DNA of 64,000 nucleotides from NCBI GenBank assembly GCA_018062785.1, contig JAGORO010000001.1, forward strand, positions 33,699 through 97,698. The letters are read 5' to 3'. The position numbers were made by a program, and so were the translations under genes. Every line of letters starts with the position of its first letter. Positions within the stretch are counted from its first letter, which is position 1. The stretch is from Candidatus Saccharimonadota bacterium (lineage in GTDB: Bacteria > Patescibacteriota > Saccharimonadia > Saccharimonadales > UBA4665). Positions 17,973 to 25,281 of the stretch are shown one piece after another. The notes under the pieces were generated by a model. That model was not told where the DNA came from. It saw only the letters and a program-made list of their open reading frames with translations, and searched no databases.

Positions 17973-19303
17973 GACCCTTTAATACGATCTTGTCGTGTAG
18001 CACGTTCCCTAAGCAGTTCTGTTGCGATGCGCTCGATGCTACGTGTGGCTTTTTGCCCTGTTCTGAGGTTCTTAATCTCGAATACGCGCTCTCTTAGCTC
18101 ATTTTCGCCAACAAAGAGCACCTGCTCAATTCCCCGTTTTTCGGCTGCTTTGAGCTGCTTATCAAGCTTACGGCCCGAGGTATCTACCGCCACATTCACG
18201 CCGGCTTCGCGCAGCTCATTAACGAGTCGCAGAGACTTTTCGTACATACCTTCGCCGACCAATACAATCTGCACGTCTGCCTCTGGTGCTAGAGGCGGTA
18301 AAAGCTTATGACTAACGAGGAAATTCTCGAGCGTGACGTCGCCCATACCAAAGCCAACGGTCGGCACCGGCTCGACACCAAAGGCTGCCACTAGCCCGTC
18401 GTATCGACCTCCCCCAAACATACTCCGATTGTTTTCGGGGTCGGTATCGACGACTTCGAACACAATGTCTGTATAGTAATCGAAGCCACGCATCAGACTA
18501 ATGTCAAAACGGGCATTGTCGATCCCAGAGTCGTGCAGCATGGCGAGCAGTTTCTGAATATCCTGCACTGCCTCGACACTCTGTGCCTGACTAGGCAAGT
18601 CAGAAACCTTCTTTGCGTCTAGCAAGCCTACCAATTTCTGGAGCGTGCCCGATTCTCGCTGTGTCGGAGCCAAGATCGCGTCGACCTGCGCGAGAAACGA
18701 AGCTGGCTCCAGTTTTTGCTTCTTATCGACGAGCCGGATTAACATTTCACCCTGCGTGTCTGTGAGGTCAAGATAATCTCGGAATAGATAATCTGTAAGC
18801 TTACGACTATTAATGAGCACTGTGTACATCTTGCGTGTCGCACCGAATGATCCCATAAGTCGATCGGCGACGGAGATTATCTCGTGCTCGGCTTCCAGCC
18901 CCACAATGCCAAAAATATCAACGTTAAGTTGCCAAAACTCACGCAGACGACCCCGTTGGGGTCGTTCATAGCGCCACAGATTGGGTATACTATACCAACG
19001 CACTGGGTAGGCTAGTTCTTGCCGTTTGGCCGCGATCATTCGACTCACACTCGGTGTCATCTCTGTTCGCACCGTCACGCTGCGGCGGCCACGGTCAAGG
19101 AATGTATAGGTTTGCTCGTCAATAATCTCTTGGTTACCCTTGCTCAAATACAGTTCGGTCGGCTCCAGGATCGGCGCATCGTACTCTTCGTAGCCAAAAC
19201 GCTCGCAGACTTCACGCATGCGAGAAAACATGTACTTTTGCACTCGCTTATCTTCGGGGTAAAAATCTCTAGCACCTTTGTATGGTTGTGTTTGTAGCGT
19301 CAT
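17969..19303 (-). CDS. hisS: Histidine--tRNA ligase
   Basis: Class II synthetase, 444 aa. Motif 2 is RTEMTPSVSRMIA plus GRLREFWQLNVDIFG. The HisA-type segment is MRGFDYYTDIVFEV, motif 3 is the GGGRYDGL ... GFGMGDVTLE region, and a C-terminal anticodon-binding domain follows (VLVGEGMYEKSLRLVNELR). It overlaps the genes on both sides by 4 nt, so three genes form a coupled unit. Confidence 0.97.
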   Translation of the reverse strand: MTLQTQPYKGARDFYPEDKRVQKYMFSRMREVCERFGYEEYDAPILEPTELYLSKGNQEIIDEQTYTFLDRGRRSVTVRTEMTPSVSRMIAAKRQELAYPVRWYSIPNLWRYERPQRGRLREFWQLNVDIFGIVGLEAEHEIISVADRLMGSFGATRKMYTVLINSRKLTDYLFRDYLDLTDTQGEMLIRLVDKKQKLEPASFLAQVDAILAPTQRESGTLQKLVGLLDAKKVSDLPSQAQSVEAVQDIQKLLAMLHDSGIDNARFDISLMRGFDYYTDIVFEVVDTDPENNRSMFGGGRYDGLVAAFGVEPVPTVGFGMGDVTLENFLVSHKLLPPLAPEADVQIVLVGEGMYEKSLRLVNELREAGVNVAVDTSGRKLDKQLKAAEKRGIEQVLFVGENELRERVFEIKNLRTGQKATRSIERIATELLRERATRQDRIKGS

Positions 19304-19851
19304 AGTGTTTTTTCCTCTTTCAATTGTACCATCTCTAAAAGCCTATTAATTGCCTCTTCTGTATTTGTGAATGCTTCATAGCGATAACGGCATCGTCTAT
19401 CTAAATAATCGTTTTCGAGTAGCTCCGACCAGCCACCTGTTTTAGCCATCACCACGACTGGTATATTCGCTTGGTATGCTACCGTTAGTTCATTTAGAGT
19501 TCCCGAACCCCCTCCTATACCAACCAGTCCATCGCAGCTCAGAGATTGGACCAGTTCTCTCCCGCCACCGCGAACCAATCCAGTCGCTATAACCGCCGTG
19601 GCCGCGTCTGGATTGAATATATCAAGACCCTTGTCATAAGTCACGCCTAAAGTCATTCCGCCGACTTGCCGAGCCGCCAATGCAGCTTGGGTCGATAACG
19701 AGTCGCAATCTTTCTCGGCCCCAAAAATCAATACACAGTTTCGCTTTGCTATACTAACGCCGACAGACCGTGCTATCTCCACCGTCGATTGTTCATACCC
19801 TAGATCAGCTGCCGAGCCAATAACTCCAATTTGCATTTTTCTTGTTTTCAT
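19300..19851 (-). CDS. LOG-like Rossmann-fold protein (TIGR00725-type)
   Basis: 183 aa. Glycine-rich segments IGVIGSAADLGYE and LVGIGGGSGTLNELTVAYQ match the SLOG/lysine-decarboxylase-like nucleotide-binding fold. Relatives are phosphoribohydrolases or nucleotide-sensing proteins. The classical PGGxGTxxE is replaced by GGGSGTLNE, as in the TIGR00725 subgroup, so activity is uncertain. The start is preceded by AGAGG; its stop overlaps hisS by 4 nt. Confidence 0.8.
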   Translation of the reverse strand: MKTRKMQIGVIGSAADLGYEQSTVEIARSVGVSIAKRNCVLIFGAEKDCDSLSTQAALAARQVGGMTLGVTYDKGLDIFNPDAATAVIATGLVRGGGRELVQSLSCDGLVGIGGGSGTLNELTVAYQANIPVVVMAKTGGWSELLENDYLDRRCRYRYEAFTNTEEAINRLLEMVQLKEEKTL

Positions 19852-19884
19852 AATTATTCCTCTGGTTACATTATTTGCTTCAAT

Positions 19885-19915
19885 AAAAAAACGCCGGACA
19901 TGGCCGGCGTTTTTA
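19885..19915 (-). terminator. Intrinsic terminator after the SPFH gene
   Basis: ACGCCGG/CCGGCGT hairpin with a 6-nt loop and A/T runs on both sides. It ends transcription from the 20032-20946 gene before the LOG-like gene. The rest of the 19852-20031 spacer shows nothing else. Confidence 0.85.
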
Positions 19916-20031
19916 TGTACAAATAAGCAACACTACTAACTAACCGGCAATCTCCGGCACTATATGGTTTTGGCTATTTATCCGAACTCTCATCATTCTA
20001 TTGTAACACATTATCTTATTTTTGTCTATAT

Positions 20032-20946
20032 TTACGCTTTGGGCGTGGTCGAACGAGTAGTTTTATTAACCTGTTCGGCTGCGATCATTGCATCACGAAT
20101 CTGCGACTGCAAATCTGCCATCCCACCAGGGCTGTGCGGCAAAAGAATAGTGCTGTTTTTGCCAGTTGTACCAAGGTTGGTAATGGTGTCGAGGTACTGT
20201 GTCATCATAACGAGGTTCATAGCATCTTGGCTGTTTACGCCACCGACGCCGCTCTTGAAATTGGCGACAGACTCCTGCAAACCTTCGATGATTGCTTTTC
20301 GTTGGTTGGCGATACCTTGACCCTGCAGCGCCTTGGATTCGGCTTCACCCTCGGCCGCCTTAACGACACGGATCTTGTCGGCTTCGGCCTGCTGGATTGC
20401 AGCTTCGCGAAGTCGCTGGGCAGCGTTAATCTCGTTCATGCTACTTTTGACCTTTTCGTCTGGGTTAATGTCGGTCACGAGCGCCTTAACGATAGCGTAT
20501 CCAAAGTCGTCCATCACGGTGTCGAGCTCGGCCTTTACGGCAGTTGCGATGTCGTCCTTCATCTCAAAGAGTTGGTCGAGGTTAACGGCTGGTACACGAG
20601 CTCGAACGGTGTCAAATACATAGGCAGTAATTTGCTCCGTAGGATTCTGGAGCTTATAAAATGCATCCAGGGCCTTTTCTGCTGGCACGAAGTATTGCAC
20701 ACTCACAATAACAAACACAAACACATTGTCTTTCGTTTTGGTTTCTACCTGTACATCGAGCTGCTGCACACGCAAGCTCACGCGGCCAGCAATCTGGTCG
20801 ATAACGGGAATCTTGATATTAAGACCAGCCTTGGAAGCCTTATTAAACTTACCAAACCGCTCGACTATTGCGATGGTTTGCTGCTTTACGGTATACAGCC
20901 CCGTAAAGATTAAGCCGATTAGTATAACGAGTATAACCCAAACCAT
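20032..20946 (-). CDS. SPFH/stomatin-like membrane protein
   Basis: 304 aa. N-terminal membrane helix VWVILVILIGLIFTGLYTV, then a band-7 domain (ERFGKFNKASKAGLNIKIPVIDQIAGRVSLR) and a long Ala/Glu-rich coiled coil (AAIQQAEADKIRVVKAAEGEAE), typical of the QmcA/stomatin group. Such proteins form membrane oligomers and scaffold proteases or lipid domains. The start has a GGGAGG Shine-Dalgarno. A protease partner (NfeD-like) is not adjacent. Confidence 0.93.
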   Translation of the reverse strand: MVWVILVILIGLIFTGLYTVKQQTIAIVERFGKFNKASKAGLNIKIPVIDQIAGRVSLRVQQLDVQVETKTKDNVFVFVIVSVQYFVPAEKALDAFYKLQNPTEQITAYVFDTVRARVPAVNLDQLFEMKDDIATAVKAELDTVMDDFGYAIVKALVTDINPDEKVKSSMNEINAAQRLREAAIQQAEADKIRVVKAAEGEAESKALQGQGIANQRKAIIEGLQESVANFKSGVGGVNSQDAMNLVMMTQYLDTITNLGTTGKNSTILLPHSPGGMADLQSQIRDAMIAAEQVNKTTRSTTPKA

Positions 20947-21106
20947 TTGTGTCCTCCCTTAGTTTTCTAAGCCTAATAGTAACACCTTCGCCGCTGTGCC
21001 GCTACTGTTTCTTGCTTGGAATACGTCCATCTTGCATACTCCCGCCCCGCCTTTGCAAACCGCTCATTGTTGCGAGCCACTCTTGCCCTATGGTATATTT
21101 TGCCAA

Positions 21107-21694
21107 ATGTTATACAAACAGCGGTTTACCTATAAGGACGGTTATGAGCAGGTGTACCCTATGGGCGAACTCTTAGGGGTGCAGATTACGTTCGACGAAG
21201 CCCACGAGCTCAGGAAAAATGTATACCAAAATTTATTTTCTGGAGCAGATACTCGCATAAGGCCACCCGAGACACTGCCTGAGGAAACAGAGTCCATGGA
21301 ATATTTGTTATTCTCGGGCTCTAAGAATCGGCAAGCCCCCGACTCTTCATCGTATTTTGAAGAAAGCATCTTTGTTGGTGGGCTCGTTCGTCAGGCGTCC
21401 GATGGCGGTTGGAAGCTAATAGTCACCAGAAATCGTATGCGACGCACAGAGACACTCGATGAAAATCGCTTTCGAACTATTCTGCGCATTATTTGTGGTC
21501 CCGATGATGTTATCGAAGCAAGTCGAACCGTCAAAATAACCCACTCGCTCGCTGTCGACCCAGCCAAAGGGCTTATAGACGAAATTTCTGAGCCAAAATA
21601 TCGCCGTGTCGGATTCACGATACCCATTACCTCAGACGACTGTAGCAACCTGTCGGCAACGCTCCAGGAACACTCCCGACTATCAACAACCTAG
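21107..21694 (+). CDS. Hypothetical protein with leaderless start
   Basis: 195 aa from the ATG at 21107; the frame is open further upstream to 20996 but that part is unlikely to be coding. TATATT lies at 21094-21099 with TTGCGA 18 nt upstream of it, so the mRNA should begin at or next to the ATG. The protein is polar and soluble, with a beta-rich core (SIFVGGLVRQASDGGWKLIVTRNRMRR). No family is recognised. Divergent from the SPFH gene. Confidence 0.75.
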   Translation: MLYKQRFTYKDGYEQVYPMGELLGVQITFDEAHELRKNVYQNLFSGADTRIRPPETLPEETESMEYLLFSGSKNRQAPDSSSYFEESIFVGGLVRQASDGGWKLIVTRNRMRRTETLDENRFRTILRIICGPDDVIEASRTVKITHSLAVDPAKGLIDEISEPKYRRVGFTIPITSDDCSNLSATLQEHSRLSTT

Positions 21695-21750
21695 ACTTGT
21701 AAGAACAATGCCGAGTGACCGAGTGAGGTTTGACTACGACAAGGACTATC

Positions 21751-21873
21751 GCACAGCACCATAGCATGGTGCTGTGCTTCTCCGCCTCGAAGAGACATGA
21801 GCAAACCCCCGTTTTCTTTCGGTGCTGCACGACCCTTCACGCTAAATTTTACATTCGTAAAATTTGCGTGAAG
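21751..21873. repeat. Two long palindromes in the spacer before tRNA-Leu
   Basis: 21751-21777 has perfect 12-bp arms (GCACAGCACCAT) around a 3-nt AGC loop. 21835-21873 has 17-bp arms beginning CTTCACGC with one bulged T. Neither is followed by a T-run, so they are not simple terminators. The 21695-21898 spacer has no convincing gene. In architecture they resemble the 5817-6077 palindrome cluster. Confidence 0.8.
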
Positions 21874-21898
21874 AACCAAGTTATTTCACCGTCAACCA

Positions 21899-21931
21899 AG
21901 CAAAAAACCGGCTTTTGGCCGGCTTTTTGCT
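21899..21931 (-). terminator. Terminator of tRNA-Leu
   Basis: On the minus strand GCCGG-C-CAAAA-G-CCGG followed by T6, starting right after the encoded CCA of the tRNA. Confidence 0.85.
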
Positions 21932-22015
21932 TGGTGCGGATGAAAGGACTTGAACCTTCACGCCTTGCGGCACGTGCTCCTAAGGCACGCGTGTCTACCA
22001 TTCCACCACATCCGC
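21932..22015 (-). tRNA. tRNA-Leu (UAG)
   Basis: 84 nt including an encoded CCA. The acceptor arm GCGGATG/CATCCGC pairs fully. The anticodon arm CGTGC-CTTAGGA-GCACG gives anticodon UAG (21982-21980), reading CUN codons. The long variable arm (TGCCGCAAGGCG) is the class II form expected for Leu. The T loop is TTCAAGT. The discriminator base is A, the leucine identity base. Confidence 0.97.
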
Positions 22016-22415
22016 TAACATTTGTACGCCTAACTTGTTAAGGTAGCTTGCACGTGCATAGCACCTGCTCGATTGATTCTACCGCACGCGTGCCTACCAT
22101 TCCACCACATCCGCTAAAATGAGACAAACCTACGGTTTTTCTCATCGCGCCGGCAAAATGGTTCACATTTTGTCGGGCTGCTCTTTTCCCTCATACAAAA
22201 TTAAAAATTTGGGTAAAGGAGGTTATTAGTAAATATACAATACGATACCTACTTATTAGTAGACTACCAAACGACACAATTTTACCCTATTGCGGCTAAA
22301 ATGACCACCGAATTTATAGGGAATCTTCGATAATATTGTTATTTTTACTTATTTATGTTTCTGAAACCAGATACCCTGTTCTTTCGCGCTCTAGTTTAAT
22401 ACTAATTTGAAACTA
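22016..22415. other. AT-rich spacer with partial tRNA copy
   Basis: 400 bp without a gene. It contains the tRNA fragment described separately and an imperfect hairpin at 22149-22178 (CAAAATG/CATTTTG core) that could end the 22416 gene's transcript, though no T-run follows. The remainder shows nothing I can name. Confidence 0.6.
22084..22117 (-). pseudogene. Duplicated 5' half of tRNA-Leu
   Basis: 34 nt repeat the tRNA-Leu 5' end (acceptor strand, D arm, 5' strand of the anticodon stem) with one mismatch, about 100 nt upstream of the intact gene. Beyond the anticodon stem it diverges: no proper anticodon loop, variable arm, T arm or 3' acceptor strand follows. It is therefore a truncated copy, not a second tRNA. 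Confidence 0.8.
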
Positions 22416-23864
22416 CTAGTCGTCTACTTTATACAGATTGCTCGCCACTCTCCACTCGTTGACCTTCTGGGCTATTAATTTCTTTGCCCTTGCCATATTT
22501 TTTCTTTTATTCATGTAGCTAGGTGATAAACCGTAAGCGTTTAGTGCTATTGCATCTACGCCGCTCATCACATCATGCCCATCAATTACTTTAATCGTTG
22601 GTCCAACTCTCCTCCACGCACGAGAATGCCTCAGTGTCCGGACAGACACATACCTGCTTCCGAGCACTTTATCGAGAAACAACCATACGTCCTCGACTGG
22701 TATATCGTCTTTTGCAACTAGGTCTCCCTCCTCTAGAGTCTCCTTGCTAGCGTCCATCAGCTCTACAAGTCTTTGCTCTGTGGTATTGGCAGGAGTAATT
22801 ATTTCTTCTTGGAGAGGGGCGTTTAGAGCTAGCGTATTTTCAGTTGGCTGATAGCCTTTGGGGGTCTCTTTTTTAGCAACAACCCAACCGAACTCCTGAA
22901 TATGCTCGCCCCCTTTTATGGTAGTGAAGGTGTCGGTCATAGAGTCAGCCAATTCTTTGGGAACGGCCCTAAATATGGGTTGCCTGTGCTTGAGCACCTT
23001 GACCCGTCCATCACCCATCTTACGAGTCACACGTCTTGCACCTCTTTGTAGAACCAGTTCTTTTTCCATCAGTGCATCATGCATTGTGGTGTGTTTAGCA
23101 TTTTCATGCATCGAAATAAGTGATGCAACACAAGTCGTACGTTCATCTTCTGTTCTACAATCCCAACTATATAGCATTTCACCGAGCTCTTCACGCGTGA
23201 ACACCCTGCTTGGAGCATTAATAAAAATGCTTGCCAGCTCAATGCTAGCCGTATTCAGACGTTCATCTTTTAGGCGTTTCCGTATTTGTTCATTATTGAT
23301 TGGTTCGTTTTCGAGACGCTCATCTATAAAATGCTCTGTGATTGACAGAGCACCATCAACCAGACCACTGTTTCGTTCTTCTCTGCTTAATAGCGTTGGG
23401 ATTGGCCAAAATAAGCCAGGCGAAGCCTCGACAGCGTCAATCCTTTCCTGCAAGACAACTTTTGCCAGCTCACGCTCTGTAGCTTTTTCGGCCAGCTCTT
23501 TTTCTTCGACAGCCTTCCTCACCGCGCTCAGTTTACTGTCCATTAACGTAGGTATTGCTTCACTTATCAAAACCTCGTCGTGTTTGATGTCACTTTGCGT
23601 ATCCTCGTCAAGGGCTAATGGCTCATCCATCTCAGCTTTTTGTAAATACAAATCATTGAGCTCTTCAAGGATCTGATGGATCCCTAACTCTTCTCCAGCA
23701 TTTTTCATCGACTCGAAGCTCTCAATTTGCTCTTGACGCAACACTTGCGTAGCAAGATCTAGGTATTGTGGAAATTTGATTTCAGCACGAAGACGCTCGT
23801 GAGAATTATTCTGTTCTATAATCTTCTCGGAAGCACTCTGGAATGCTTTACTCTATTGTTTCAT
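22416..23864 (-). CDS. Hypothetical protein, reading frame interrupted by TAG at codon 4
   Basis: Long frame of unknown function. The part from the GTG at 23744 encodes 442 aa, highly charged: an N-terminal coiled-coil-like region (AVEEKELAEKATERELAKVVLQERI), a possible winged-helix segment (PSRVFTREELGEMLYSWD), and a basic C-terminus. The frame is open further upstream to a TAG at 23855-23853. In the same frame, three codons before the TAG, an ATG (23864) sits 7 nt after TATAAT. Either codon 4 is a nonsense mutation, the TAG is read through, or translation starts further in (GTG 23744). Borders on both sides are unrelated housekeeping genes. Confidence 0.65.
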
Positions 23865-23871
23865 TTAAATT

Positions 23872-23899
23872 ATTATACATGTTTTTGGCTTTTTGTCAA
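23872..23899 (-). promoter_or_regulatory. Consensus promoter before the TAG-interrupted gene
   Basis: TTGACA (23899-23894), 16-nt spacer, TATAAT (23877-23872). The ATG follows after 7 nt, the same geometry as other leaderless genes in the window. Confidence 0.85.
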
Positions 23900-23904
23900 T
23901 TTAA

Positions 23905-24432
23905 TTACCCCCTATAAAACACCAGTTGGATGTCGCCGTAAGATTTGCTGGCGGCAATTTTGAGTCCGCATAGATCGCGTACTGGCTCGCTACCTGGCCA
24001 CGACAGTACAAATACCCCCCCGTCTGCAACATGGCTGACAAGTCGCTCGACAACGTCCGGACGGATGTCATCATACGGCGGGTCGACAAGCACAATGTCG
24101 AACTGCTTCGACTGATTATTCCTAGACCAGCCACTAAGGTTTTTTCGCAAAATTGTAAGCCGGTCTTCAACACCCAGTTCGTCCATAGCCTTGGCTATCG
24201 ACTTTACGGCATCAGCGTCAATATCAATGGCAGTCACGCTTTTAGCGCCTCGACTAATCGCCTCGAATGCCAAAGCCCCACTACCGGCGTACGCATCGAG
24301 TACCGTGAGATCCGAAACATCACCGAGCGCATTAAAAATTGCGCCGCGAGCCTTTTCGCTCATAGGGTGCGTACGATTCGTACGTGGACTATCGAATGTC
24401 CTGCCGCCTAAGTTACCCGCAATAATCCTCAT
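23905..24432 (-). CDS. rsmD: 16S rRNA (guanine966-N2)-methyltransferase RsmD
   Basis: 175 aa from MRIIAGNLGGRTF, the usual RsmD beginning; the frame is open further upstream but that part overlaps the preceding gene. SAM-binding motif VLDAYAGSGALAFEA and catalytic motif DPPY (LVDPPYDDIRPDVVERL) are clear. The start overlaps the previous gene's stop by 4 nt (ATGA). Confidence 0.93.
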   Translation of the reverse strand: MRIIAGNLGGRTFDSPRTNRTHPMSEKARGAIFNALGDVSDLTVLDAYAGSGALAFEAISRGAKSVTAIDIDADAVKSIAKAMDELGVEDRLTILRKNLSGWSRNNQSKQFDIVLVDPPYDDIRPDVVERLVSHVADGGVFVLSWPGSEPVRDLCGLKIAASKSYGDIQLVFYRG

Positions 24433-25277
24433 TTGGCCTTCCGACCTCTGTTTGGCTGAGTCTGGGAAGCGATGACTGCCGCGTACCACGTTAACGTCAC
24501 TGTGCGCACGATAATGGGCATAAGTTGCTTGCGCACCAGCTGCGCCAGCTTCGGCGTCCAAGCCGAATCATAAAATCTATCGTACAACTTCAGGTCGGCG
24601 ATAGCCTTAGCCGAATCCTGAAAATACGCCACAAACCCATCCTTCTCAATTCGTGCCACGTCTACAGAGTCGATGGTTAGCTTGCGGAGTCGCATAGGCA
24701 CAAGCAGCACAGCCACGCCCATTTCGAAGGCAATATGCGTCGCCAGTAGGCCTTTGTCTCCCCACATTTTCCAGTTGTTGTGGATCTTTTTGCGCACTGT
24801 ATCGCCTGGCATCAAAATCTTGTCTTTTGGCGTGGTCCGTGTCTCGATGCCAGCTCCCCCGCGCAGGCGAATTAGCTCCTTTTCATACGGATAGTGGTGT
24901 GCCGGCGTGAGGCCATCAACCAGCCCATGTGCCAGCCAAGCTGCTTCAAAAGCCGCTCGTGTCTGGTTGCCCTCACGTAGCGCGGCGGTCAGTTCGGAAA
25001 AATGTTTTTCCAGAATAGGAAAAATCTGCGTGTCGTCTGGGTCATATGGATCATAGTAGTGCCACGGTTCGTCCTTGGCTGGAGTTTTGCGCTTGACACC
25101 ATCTGGCCCGTCAAAGCCCTCAAACTGCAACAGCAGTCGCTTACGTGGGAAGGCTGCAATACGCTCGGGCCCAATCAGCTTTGCAAGCTGGGTGTGGCTC
25201 ATACGGTCGATTTTTTGGTGCGCACCAAACCAGGCATCAAAATATTTTAGAGGTTTGAGGGTTGATCCTGAATACAT
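24429..25277 (-). CDS. Hypothetical protein with HxxxD-x5-H motif
   Basis: 282 aa. The segment AAWLAHGLVDGLTPAHHYPY has the spacing H-x3-D-x5-H with Pro before the last His, as in zinc-dependent phospholipase C and S1/P1 nuclease families. A later H-x3-E (THIAFE) could be a further metal ligand. No signal peptide is evident, unlike those families, so the assignment is weak. The start is 4 nt after the recG stop and the stop overlaps rsmD, so the three genes form one transcript. Confidence 0.75.
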   Translation of the reverse strand: MYSGSTLKPLKYFDAWFGAHQKIDRMSHTQLAKLIGPERIAAFPRKRLLLQFEGFDGPDGVKRKTPAKDEPWHYYDPYDPDDTQIFPILEKHFSELTAALREGNQTRAAFEAAWLAHGLVDGLTPAHHYPYEKELIRLRGGAGIETRTTPKDKILMPGDTVRKKIHNNWKMWGDKGLLATHIAFEMGVAVLLVPMRLRKLTIDSVDVARIEKDGFVAYFQDSAKAIADLKLYDRFYDSAWTPKLAQLVRKQLMPIIVRTVTLTWYAAVIASQTQPNRGRKAK

Positions 25278-25281
25278 ATGG

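Noticed and set aside
22020..22117. Possible second, intron-containing tRNA-Leu
   Set aside because: Only the 5' half matches; no T arm or 3' acceptor strand follows before the intact tRNA.
24433..24561. Longer RsmD start
   Set aside because: The extra 43 residues overlap the preceding gene, while MRIIAGNLGG is the normal family start with a 4-nt overlap.
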